Of a stretch of DNA of 64,000 nucleotides, positions 48,501-60,400 are shown piece after piece. The position numbers and the translations under genes were made by a program. Numbering within the stretch: position 1 is the stretch's first letter; the number at the start of each line of letters is the position of its first letter. A model generated the notes under the pieces. It was not told where the DNA came from, ran no database searches, and saw only the letters and a list, made by a program, of their open reading frames with translations. The stretch is from Alviniconcha marisindica (lineage: Eukaryota; Mollusca; Gastropoda; Provannidae), in contig JABMCL010001041.1 in the NCBI GenBank assembly GCA_018857735.1, forward strand, positions 1 to 64,000, in the 5' to 3' direction.

Positions 48501-51500
48501 TCTCAGATGTCAAACCCACATGCATGATGGGAGGTAATTAGTGACAGCACAGACATGTGCTTGAGGCTTTTTTCTTTTGTATGGGGAATATGTCTCGTTT
48601 TTTGTTTGTTTTTGTTTCGAAAGGTCTGATAGTTCAGTTTGATTTAGTTCAGTTCAGGATAGTTTCTACATGCAGCTGAAACAGAATGAGGCCCAGAACA
48701 CTCGTGCAGAGTGCTAATTAACTCCCTTGTGTGTGGTTTCTACAGGCTTTGGAAAGCCCTTAAATGCTCCACCCCATCTCGGATGTATCCCTGTTGTCAC
48801 TTTTGAAACGGTTCCAACATTGGTCTCATTGAGGTTGATGCTGTCTGCTTTCAAGGCAGATTGAGGGCTGCTTCCTCTTTCTGTATCTCACAGTTGGTGG
48901 TGGGATGCCCTTGGCTTTGCACAAACAAGTTGTGATTCAAGCTCCTCAAGTAGGTGATGAAGTTTCAGAAATACCACCAGAAATGCCAGACTGATTTGTC
49001 ATTGGTCAGTGCCAAACTGATTTGTCATCGGTTGCAGCAAACGCAGCTTTGACTCCAACAGTCTGATGGAGCTGACGGAGTTGGTGCACAAGGGAGAGCA
49101 GCGGGGAATCTTCGTGGACAAAATGCCCCCGGCTATCCAGCAGGCCATCCACGCAGAGAACATCACCTTTGTGAAAAACCGGGATGTCTACAGCTCTGAC
49201 TATTTTGCCTTCCTTGTGCGACTCACTTCCACAAACTCTGTGAGTGTCTGGCTGCGAACCAACTTGTCATCCAACTTGCCTCTCTTCTGTCTTGGTCCCT
49301 CTGTCTGCCGGACTGTGTTAGTCTGCCGGACTGGGTCTGTCTACCTGACAGTGTCTGTCTGCCTGGGTGTGTTTGACTGCCTGTGTCTGTTTTACTGATA
49401 GTGTCTGTCTACCTGACAGTGTCTGTCTGCCTGGGTGTGTCTTTCTGCCTGTGTCTGTTTTCCTGATAGTGTCTGTCTACCTGACAGTGTCTGTCTGCCT
49501 GGGTGTGTATGTCTGCCTGACTGTGTCTGTCTTCCTGATAGTGTCAGTCTACCTGACAGTGTCTGTCTGCCAGGGTGTATCTGTCTGCCTGGATGTGTCT
49601 GCCTACCTGACAGTGTCAGTAACATTATCGCCAACAGTGGTATCCCTGTGTGTCACTGACTGAGGGATGGTTGGGTCTTGTGTGTGACAGGAATACGTGG
49701 ACAGCCCCCAGTACGACGCCATGTGTGTCAACGCCTTGCAGCTGGCTGTCACCTTTCTCTTCAACACCTACCTGAGGACGCGGCAGAGGACGCAGTGAGT
49801 ACATGCCCGGTGGGGACAGGCGCAGGATTGAGCAGTGGTGCTTGTCATTGAGGTGCTGTTGCAGTTTTGCTGTTGCCATCCTTTTTTTTTTTTCGTGATA
49901 ATAATCAAGAGGATTTGTTGAGACCTGAAAAAGGGGCTGAATAGTGCTTTGAAATAAAACCAGGCTAAAAACGAGATGACATGACAGGGTATAGGCTGAG
50001 CTGTTGTTCCTTCCCCGGCAGCTCCGCTCTTCTGCAGACACCCGAGTGTTCAGAATACCATCCTTCTGAACCAAGTCCAGTGGTCAGCGGTCTTTTCTCT
50101 TACTGGGCTCCAGCTGTCTGGAACCAACTCCTTGTTCCTCTCAGTCATTCTGTTCTACCTCTGTCAGTTCTTTTAAATCTTCCTTGAAAACCTTTCTCTT
50201 TAAAAAAAATCTTTACTTCAGTCCTATTGCCCTGATCCAGGACTCTGTGTATGTGTGCATGTGTGTGTGTGTGTCTGTGCGTGCGTGTGGTGTTGTGGTG
50301 TGTATGTGTGTGTGTGTGTGTTGTATATCTTGAGTCTTGGGCCTGTATGGGTTAGGCACTCAAAGTACCCATTATCATTATTGTTTAGCTGTTGTAGGAG
50401 CAGACTAGCCTCGGAGGCAATGCTCACACACCCAGCACCCAGTACACTCGGTCACATGCCATTCTGCGTCAGTCTTACCTCCCGACATCCAAGGAGGAAG
50501 ATGTCAGGGGTGTTGGTTTTGTCATACCAGGTGTGAACTGGGTGCAGGTGTAGATATGGTAACGGCACAGTGTTACTTTCGATATGCCAGGTGTGAGCTG
50601 GACAGCAAGGTGTTGATAGTGGCTTTGTCATTGCATATGTGAACTGGATGACTGCTTGCAGGTGTTAATCATGTGGGGGATTTCATCACAGGTGTGAGCT
50701 GGAGGTATTAACAGTATGATTTTGTCATTGGGGGTGTGCACTGGGCGATTGGGTACAGGTCTTAATATGATTTTGTCATTACAGGTGTGAGCTGGATGAC
50801 TGGGTGCAGGTGTTAACAGTGTGATTTTGTCATTGCAGGTGTGAGCTGGATGGCTGGGTATGGGTTTTAACAGTGTGATTTTGTCATTGCAGGTGTGAAG
50901 TGGATGACTGGGTGCAGGTGTTAACAGTGCGATTTTGTCATTACAGGTGTGAGCTGGATGACTGGGTGCAGGTGTTAACAGTGCGATTTTGTCATTCCCG
51001 GTGTGAGCTGGATGACTGGGTGCAGGTGTGAACAGTGCGATTTTGTCATTCCCAGTGTGAGCTGGATGACTGGGTGCAGGTGTGAACAGTGCGATTTTGT
51101 CATTCCCAGTGTGAGCTGGATGACTGGGTGCAGGTGTGAACAGTGCGATTTTGTCATTACAGGTGTGAGCTGGATGACTGGGTGCAGGTGTGAACAGTGT
51201 GATTTTGTCATTACAGGTGTGAGCTGGATGACTGGGTGCAGGTGCTGGCCACGTTGATGCACCGCAGCAAGGACGCCTGTCTCTGGTTCATCAACTTCTT
51301 GGCCAGCCCAGACGGCAGTCAGTACCTCAGGTCAGTCACACCTAGCTGTTCATGTTCTGGACACCACCGGACCAAAGTGCACATAGAACGCACACTGCCA
51401 TCCACTGATGCTCAGCTCGCAACTTTTAGCCTGTCATCATAAAAACATCAGGTAGAGGAGACCAGTGACAGTGTGCCTCTTACCTTCGAAGCATGATTGT

Positions 51501-54500
51501 GTGACAGGAAAGCAAATTCTGAATTTTGTATTGTCAGTATGTGCCTTGAATGTACATAAAACACAAACAGTAGATAGTACTTATATCTTGGATGCTAACT
51601 GTCCTTCATATTAATGGAAAGTGCATTTGAAATAAGCCCCTTCCCCCATGCCCATAAACCCCACAAAACCCTGCACACACATAGAAAGACATCTTTTATA
51701 AAGCACTATTTTGGAACAAGACTTAAACTCTCTGCGCAGGACAAACAGCTAGTTATGGAAACAGTTATATATAGACATGCAATTCAACAAACAAACAAAA
51801 CAAAAACTACTAGCCATGTTTTCCGTTCCGTGCTGCTGTCTTCATCCATCTGAAGTTTTTGTTCGCTGCCCATTTTAAGGTATGTGTAAACTAAGTTTTG
51901 TTTAGTCAGTATGCTCGTGGTGTGTGTGTGTGGGTGTGTGCACACGCGCGCACGCTTGTGCGTGCATGCGTGTGTGCTTAGAATAGTCTGCATGGACAAG
52001 ATTTTGCGCTTTATAAATACTTTGATTATTTTATCATTATTAAACCAGAATAATCTAGAGGGAAATTATTTTATCATTATTAAACCAGAATAATCTCGAG
52101 GGAATGGATGTAACCCACCCTACCATAACCCCTACCCAGAGAAGGTGCATTGAGTGCAGCTGCTGTTGCATGCTTGTTGCAGGCCGTTTTTACTGGAGTG
52201 TCCCATCAAAGAGGTGCGCGTCATGTTCGCCCGCCTGCTGGATGAGATGATCAACAGTTTCCTGACTCACGGCGGAGTGTGTGTGAGTATCACTGCATCA
52301 GCTAGCCACTCAGTGCATTCATTAGTTGACCACTCACTGAATTCATCAGTCAGTGTCTCACTGAATTTATTATTAAACAACTCACTCAAATGCATTAGTC
52401 GGTGACTCACTGAATTCTGTAGTCGATCGCTCATTGAATTATGTGGTAAACCACTCATTGAATTATATAGCCAACCTCTCACTGAATTCATCAGTCAACA
52501 ACTCACTGAATTCATTAGTCAACCTCTCACTGAATTCATTAGTCAACCACTCACTGAATCTTCTTGTTGATCAGATCACTCAAGTGAAAACTGTGGTTCC
52601 CTGCACAAAGGCTGTTGTGCACTGCAGGTTGTTGAGGCTGAGTCAACCAATTAGTCAACCAATTAGTCAACCAATCATTAACTTCTTCATCTGACAGTCA
52701 GCGAAGCACTTTGTCCATCAGTCACAGAATGGATTGCAGAGCTGCAAATCGGCTTTGGTTTCACACTCACAGTAACTGCAAGTTTAAATGAAAAACGTAT
52801 AAAATGAAGCCAGGATTTACAATCCTGTGTTTTCCAACTGCATGAGCAGGTAAAAGTCGCTTTGTATTTACTCAGCTTTGGGGGCTATAGTAGGAAAGAG
52901 CTGGAACTTGGTTTCTCCCGAAAAGAAGAAGAAAGAAAAGCTGTGTAGAAAGCATAAAACCAGAGGAGGTGGATTGCCATTATGTCACTGTGTCAGATGT
53001 TAGTGCTCTTCATATGTGCATCAGGTGGGCTAGGAAATGTTCAGCTAATTAGCAGAAATCTACTCCCGAGCTGCCTGCTTTCAGCTAAAAACAAAATTCC
53101 ACCAAAAAAAAAGATTGAGATTTTTTTTAAGGTATTTTGGAATGAAAAGGCACTGGTATTATACAGAACTGAAAATTTGCTGGCAAGTCAGTAGTGGCAT
53201 GAGAAGAGAGAATTGGAGATTTCTGCCTGTGTTGCGTGCAGAAATTAAAAAAAAAAATGGAATTGAATATTACAAGCCACTACCTTTTGATTGATGCAGC
53301 TTTTTTCCCCTCCAGAGATGGCCTTCACCACTTTCCTTACCTCTCCCACCTCCTTCCAATCCACCCCCACTTTCAACTTTGCAAGACAACAGCTGCTAGT
53401 TCTGCTGCTGCTTGTGTTTCTTATGGTTGTGTGATGACGGTGATCTGTTTCAGACTCACAAGGCATTTGGCGCTGTGGTGGAAACCTTGCTGCGCATGGT
53501 TGTGTGATGACGGTGATCTGTTTCAGACTCACAAGGCATTTGGCGCTGTGGTGGAAACCTTGCTGCGCATGGTTGTGTGATGACGGTGATCTGTTTCAGA
53601 CTCACAAGGCATTTGACGCTGTGGTGGAAACCTTGCTGCGCATGGTTGTGTGATGACGGTGATCTGTTTCAGACTCACAAGGCATTTGACGCTGTGGTGG
53701 AAACCTTGCTGCGCATGGTTGTGTGATGACGGTGATCTGTTTCAGACTCACAAGGCATTTGGCGCTGTGGTGGAAACCTTGCTGCGCATGGTTGTGTGAT
53801 GACGGTGATCTGTTTCAGACTCACAAGGCATTTGACGCTGTGGTGGAAACCTTGCTGCGCATGGTTGTGTGATGACGGTGATCTGTTTCAGACTCACAAG
53901 GCATTTGACGCTGTGGTGGAAACCTTGCTGCGCATGTTGGACAAAGACGTGATTGACTACGTACGTCACTGCAACCAGTACTTCTGGCTTCTGAAGGCCT
54001 ACATACAGCTGGTGAGTTGGTCTGTGCTGACAGACGGAGGCTGCGTGCTGGAGAATGGTGGTGCACGCACCCAGTCAGGGGTTACCCATCTCAGTTCCGT
54101 TCTGTTGGCTGCAGATGGTGTCCTTGTGTCTGCCTCAGCCTCTCTTTTCCATGTGTGATTGTCTCTGGCACTGTGCCTCAAGCTCTGTCTTTACCTTTGG
54201 CTGGTTCTCTTTGTCTCTGTCGCTCAGTCTGTCTCCGTGTGTCCGTCTATATATCTGTCTGTGTCTCTTCGTGTGTGTCAGCCTGTCTGTCTCTGTCCTT
54301 GCCTGTCCATGTCTCTCGCTTGGTCTGGGTCTCTCCGTGTCTGTCTGTCTGTCAATCACCCAGTCATTGTGTTGCTCCATGTCTTTCTGTGTGTCTGCCT
54401 GTCTGCCTGCCTGTGTCTCTCTGTGTGTCTGTCTGCCTGCCTGCCTGTGTCTCACTCCCTGTCTGCCTGTGTGTCTCTTCAAGTCAGTCTGTGTGTCTGC

Positions 54501-55975
54501 CTGTCTCTGTCTCTCTCCCTGTCTGTCTTCATGTCTGTCTGTCTCTCGCCCAGTCTGTGTCTGTCTCTCCATTTTTGTGTGTCTGCCTGTATGTGTCTCT
54601 CTCCATGTCTGTCTCTGTCTCCATATTTATCTACCTGCCTGCCTGTGTCTCTCTCCATGTCTGTCTCTGTCTCTGTCTCCATATTTATCTACCTGCCTGC
54701 CTGTGTCTGTCCATGTCTGTCTCTGTCTTTGTCTCCATATTTATATACCTGCCTGCCTGTGTTCCTCTCCATGTCTGTCTCTGTCTTTGTCTCCATATTG
54801 ATCTACCTGCCTGCCTGTGTCTCTCCATGTCTGTCTCTGTCTCCATATTGATCTACCTGCCTGCCTGTGTCTCTCCATGTCTGTCTCTGTCTCCATATTT
54901 ATATACCTGCCTGTGTCTCTCTCCATGTCTGTCTCTGTCTCCATATTGATCTACCTGCCTGCCTGTGTCCCTCTCCATGTCTGTCTCTGTCTCCATATTG
55001 ATTCTACCTGCCTGCTGTGTCTCTCTCCATGTCGTTGTCTCTGTCTCATATTGATCTACCTGCCTGCCTGTGTCTCCTCCCTGTCTGCCTTGTCTCCATA
55101 GTCTTTATCCTGCCTGTTGTCCTCTCCATGTCTGTCTTCTGTCTGTGTTTCGCCAGTGTGATCTTCTGCCTGTGTGTCTCTCATGTGTCTCTGTCTCCAT
55201 ATTATCTACCTGCCTGCCTGTGTCTCTCTCCATGTCTGTCTGCTGTCTCCATATTGATCTACCTGCCTGCCTGTGTCCTCGTCCATGTCTCTGTCTCTGT
55301 CTCCATATTATTACCTGCCTGCCTGTGTCCCTCTCCATGTTCCTGTCTCTGTCTCCATATTGATCTACCTGCCTGCCTGTGTCCTCTCCATGTCTGTCTC
55401 TGTCTCCATATTGATCTACCTGCCTGCCTGTGTCTCTCCATGTCTGTCTCTGTCTCCATATTTATATACCTGCCTGTGTCTCTCGTCTGTCTTGTCTCCA
55501 TATTGATCTACCTGCCTGCCTGTGTCTCTCTCCATGTCTGTCTCTGTCTCCATATTGATCTACCTGCCTGCCTGTGTCTCTCCATGTTTGTCTCTGTCTC
55601 CATATTGATCTACCTGCCTGCCTGTGTCCCCCCCCCGCCAGCCATGTCACATGTCCACCAGGAGTCCTGTTTCAGTTGTTGTCGCTGTGTTTTGCAGGGT
55701 ACAAAGGCCTGTGTGCACATGTTTGGACGACAAGGGTTTCAGCGCCTGCTGTTCTTCCTGCTGGGCCACACATCCACCACCATGGACGACTTTGTGAGTG
55801 CTTCTGCTGCTTCTCTCACACTCACTTGGCACAGTTTCCTTCTCTCTGTCCGTCTTTCTCTCTCTTTCTGTATTTCTCTCACCCTCTCTCTGTCTCTGTC
55901 ATTCTCTTTGTTTTTTGACTGTCTGCCTGCCTGCCTGCCTGTCTGTCTGTCTGTCTGTCTGTCTCAGTCTCTCTG

Positions 55976-56058
<83 letters not shown>

Positions 56059-57454
56059 GCCATTTTCTTGTTTGTGGACTTGTTTTGTAGATCTAGCTTG
56101 ATCTGTCTTCTTCTTTTCTTTCTTTTTTTAACATTTGAACAGATTTTTTTAATTATGTATTTATTTTTGAGTGTTTGATTGTCCTGAGATTATTACTCTG
56201 TGTGTTTGATTGTCCTGAGATTATTACTCTGTGTGTTTGATTGTCCTGAGATTATTACTCTGTGCGGCTGGCAGGAAGCTAACATCCAGTTACTTACTTG
56301 TTGTGTGTGTGCTGCTGTTGTTCATGTTGAAAAAAAGAAAGAAGAGAAAAAAATGATACTGATATTTGTTGGGCAAAGTGGAAACTGAGATGGAATAAAA
56401 TATTTGAGATATTTCTTGAAGTTGTTAGATTTTTTTTTAATTTGATGCATTTGTTTACTTATCTGTTCATTTGTTTATTTAAATTTGACAGGACATTAAA
56501 ATCCACTTACTAACCCTTGATTTAAATTTGATGTTTGTGTGTGTACAGAAATGGATGGAAACTTGAGTGTTGCAGAAAGAGTAAAGAAGTTAGGTTTGTT
56601 TGTTGTTTACTGATGACAGCAAAAAGTGAAACAGATGAAGTTGTATAGTGATGTGGAGGTGTTGAACTGCTCTGTTACCAGGACAACAGCAGTCGTCGCT
56701 GGAGCTCCATGCAGGCACGGGAGTTTGGCCATCTGCACAGCTCAGTGGCCATGTTGATACTCAACTGTGATGTGGCCACATATCGCACTGAAGGTCGGCC
56801 CCCTTTCCTGCTTCTTCGCTTGCCTCTCTGTCTCTGTCTTTCTGTCTCAGATTCTCTCTGTCAGAAGACAGAAGTCTTTCTATCTCAGGTTCTCTCTGTC
56901 TATTTTTGTATCTGTCTGATACTCAACTGTGATGTGGCCACCTATCGCACTGAAGGTTGTCCCCCTTCCTGCTTCTTTGCTTGTCTCTCTGTCTCTGTCT
57001 TTCTGTCTCAGGTTCTCTCTGTCTGTCTTTGTATCTGTCTGTCTGTCCATCTCTGTCTCTTTTTCTCTCTTCTTCCAAGCACCAGACATAGCTCGCCCCT
57101 GAAAAGATAAGTGGATTAGCTCTCCATCTCATTTTTCATTTTTGTCCATTGTTTAATTGTTGTTTAAGTGTTGTTTTGTTGCTTGATAAAGGGGATTACT
57201 CCAAAAATTTGCATGTTATGTTTTGTGCTAATAAATAGCATTTTTTCAAACATTTTTGTGTTTGCATCTTTTTCTTTCTGTTTCCATTTGTCAATCTGTC
57301 TCTCAGCCTGTCTCTCTCAACAGTTTGTCTCCTCTTTTGCCTTCTTTTTTCTGTATTTATCTTCAGTGTGTGTTTGCATTTATGTGCATGCGCATGTAAA
57401 TTTATGCATGCATGTGTGTGTGTGTTTGCATATATATGTATGTGCATGTGTGTA

Positions 57455-57487
<33 letters not shown>

Positions 57488-60400
57488 ATGTGTGTCTGTG
57501 TGTTCTTTTCAGTAATTGTTGTTGTTGCTCACCAGACTTGGGAGATTTTCCTGCCCGTGCTCCGCAGACAGTGCAGCCCAAGATCTTCCTCAAAATGCCT
57601 CCAGACATGCAGAAGTTTGTCTTTGGGGCTGAGTCCATCCATTACCTGAGAGAGGTCAGTTCTTGCACTTTATTCCTTTATCTTGTCTCCTGGAACAAGT
57701 CCATCTGCGATCCTCAGAAACATTTTCATGTTATTCTAGCGCAGCATGGTCATTGCTGTTTGGAGGTGATGTTGCATGATTCTCAGCCTTTCTTCTGTCA
57801 TTAGCCTGCAGAGAGTCAGTGTTGCAGCTCGTATTTCAGGTCGTGCAAATGGTGAGAGAACTGGTGAACCTCTCTGCCTCATTATTGTGTCACCATCTCT
57901 CTGATCTGACCGTGGCCACTTTGTGGACAGGACAGAGAGTTGGTGTTGTGACCATTTCAGGTCAGGAATGCAAACAGTGAGGAAACTGGTGATTGCTAGG
58001 TCTTCCTCTGTCATCAGCGTGCAGAGAATCAGTGTTGTTACGCTAGGTCTTCCTCTACCATCAGCGCCCAGAGAATCAGTGTTGTTACGCTAGTCTTCCT
58101 CTGCCATCAGCGCACAGAGAATCAGTGTTGTTATGCTAGGTCTTCCTCAGCCATCAGCGCGCAGAGAATCAGGGTTGTTACGCTAGGTCTTCCTCTGCCA
58201 TCAGTGCACAGAGAATCAGGGTTGTTACGCTAGGTCTTCCTCTGCCATCAGCACGCAGAGAATCAGGGTCGTTACGCTAGGTCTTCCTCTGCCATCAGCG
58301 CGCAGAGAATCAGCATTGTTACGCTAGGTCTTCCTCTGCCATCAGCGCGCAGAGAATCAGCGTTGTTACGCTAGGTCTTCCTCTGCCATCAGCGCGCAGA
58401 GAATCAGGGTTGATACGCGAGGTCTTCCTCTGCCATCAGCGCGCAGAGAATCAGCATTGTTACGCTAGGTCTTCCTCTGCCATCAGCGCGCAGAGAATCA
58501 GCATTGTTACGCTAGGTCTTCCTCTGCCATCAGCACGCAGAGAATCAGCGTTGTTACGCTAGGTCTTCCTCTGCCATCAGCGCGCAGAGAATCAGCGTTG
58601 TTACTGTTTCAGGTTGTGCAAGCAGTGAGGGAACTGGTGATCCTCAGTTCTTCCTCCATCACCGACATGTTGCTGTACTGCTGCTTTTGCAATCACAACT
58701 TCAGTCTTACTCTTCTTAAGCTGCTCATGGTGAGAGTTTGTGTGTGTGTGTGTGTGTGTGCTAGTGTGCATGCGTGCGTGGGTGCATGCTTGCATGCAAG
58801 GTGCGTGTGTGTGTGTGTGTGTTTGTCAGTACTATATTTTGGTCTTATTGTCAGTAGTTCACATTATTATTAGTATTATCATGCTTTTATAATTGAGAAG
58901 ATGCCAGGTAGTGTCTGATATATATCTTTATTCAACCTAGCGACCAATCAAGAGCTGACACACACGCAAAATATATATTGAGAAGAATGTCATCATATTT
59001 AATGTTTGAAATTTGATTGTTGTAGCTTTCTTTCTGTTTATCAGGATCCAAACACATAAAAAGTGCATTAGAAATGAAAAAAATCCACATATTAGATGCT
59101 CCTGAATATATAAGCCAACAATCGTTTGTGTTTGGTTTTGTTTTTGTTTATCTTTCTTTTCTTTTTTTCATTTTGTTTTTTTCACCTTCCTGTCATAATT
59201 TTTAAATGTTTTCATTTTAGAGGAGGAAGAAACAAAAACATTTTCAGCATATGTGTATTTTAATGCGCTGACTTGCTGAAGCCTATTTTTCAGTTGCAAT
59301 ATACCAACGCTCCCTCCAACGAACTCAGGTCAATCTTCACTCTGCTGACGGATGTCTTGGTATGTGTGCCATCCCCAGTTTGTGGTTATTTTGTTGTGTG
59401 TGTGTGTTTTTTGTCGTCTGTTTTGGCATAACTTCCAGACTACAAGATACTTCTTGATAATTAGGAGGCTCATCCCTCTGAAATTTGCCTTAAAAGTGAA
59501 AAAAACCCACATTAGACCTCAGTGATGGACACATGCATAAAACACAGAGGAAAGTGACGTGAGATGGGAAAGTCAAAACATTCAGTGAATTTGCCATTCA
59601 TAAAAAGTTTGAATATGTTGAACTGTTTTACACAGCAACATTTTCTGGAGATTCATTATGCTGCAGATAATATGTCAGCTAACCTAATTCACACCTACCA
59701 TGGAACTTGGTTTGTGGGGTAGGTGTGGTTGGGGGGGGGGGGTGTCAGAGATGTCACTGATTCGTTCATGTGGGGGGGCTGTTCAGATATATCTGTTTCA
59801 TTTGTGGGGGTGGAGGGTGGGTGTGGGGAGGGGTTAGTCTCAGTATCTGGCTACCAGGGGGTTGTGCATGGTAGTTGGAGGCAGCCCAGTGTAGCACTGT
59901 TTGTGATCACAAGCCCTGGGCTGTGAGATTCAGAAGACCACCCTCAGAGCATATAACTGGAATCCTGCAGCTCCTAGTCCTTCTCTTTGTTGTTGCTGTT
60001 GTTTGCTAGTGTATTAGATGTGGACTTGGGGAGATTCTAGACTTTTTCAGGCTGTAGTAGTCTCATGTCTGATAGAATATTGTCCTGAAGTAATCATATG
60101 TGGTTGATGGGACGTTAAAATGAAAGAAAGAAGTAAGTGATACAGTATTGTGTGGCAATGCCGTGCTAAAGGCAGAATGATTCCGGCACCTCTACTGCAC
60201 ACTTCCCTTGTTGTGTTAATTCTTTTAGTACATTGTATAATGTACTAATTCTGTTAGGAAGTGATTTGCGGTTCCACTGTAAGTTGCTTATAAAGGGGTT
60301 CCAGTGTAATTTTCTTATCAAGGGGGTTCCACTGTAAGTTTGGTATTGGTTTCATGCTGTTTCAGTTGGTGGAGGATCCGCTGCAGGCGACGCGACTCAA

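Noticed and set aside
54017..56090. Long Cys/Leu/Ser-rich frames
   Set aside because: They arise from the CTGT/CCTG array; similar frames appear in other phases and on the other strand. They are not coding and not a Cys-rich peptide gene.
57790..58612. Regularly spaced repeats that might suggest a CRISPR array
   Set aside because: Units are back-to-back with no distinct spacers, in an animal intron, and relate to exon 54.
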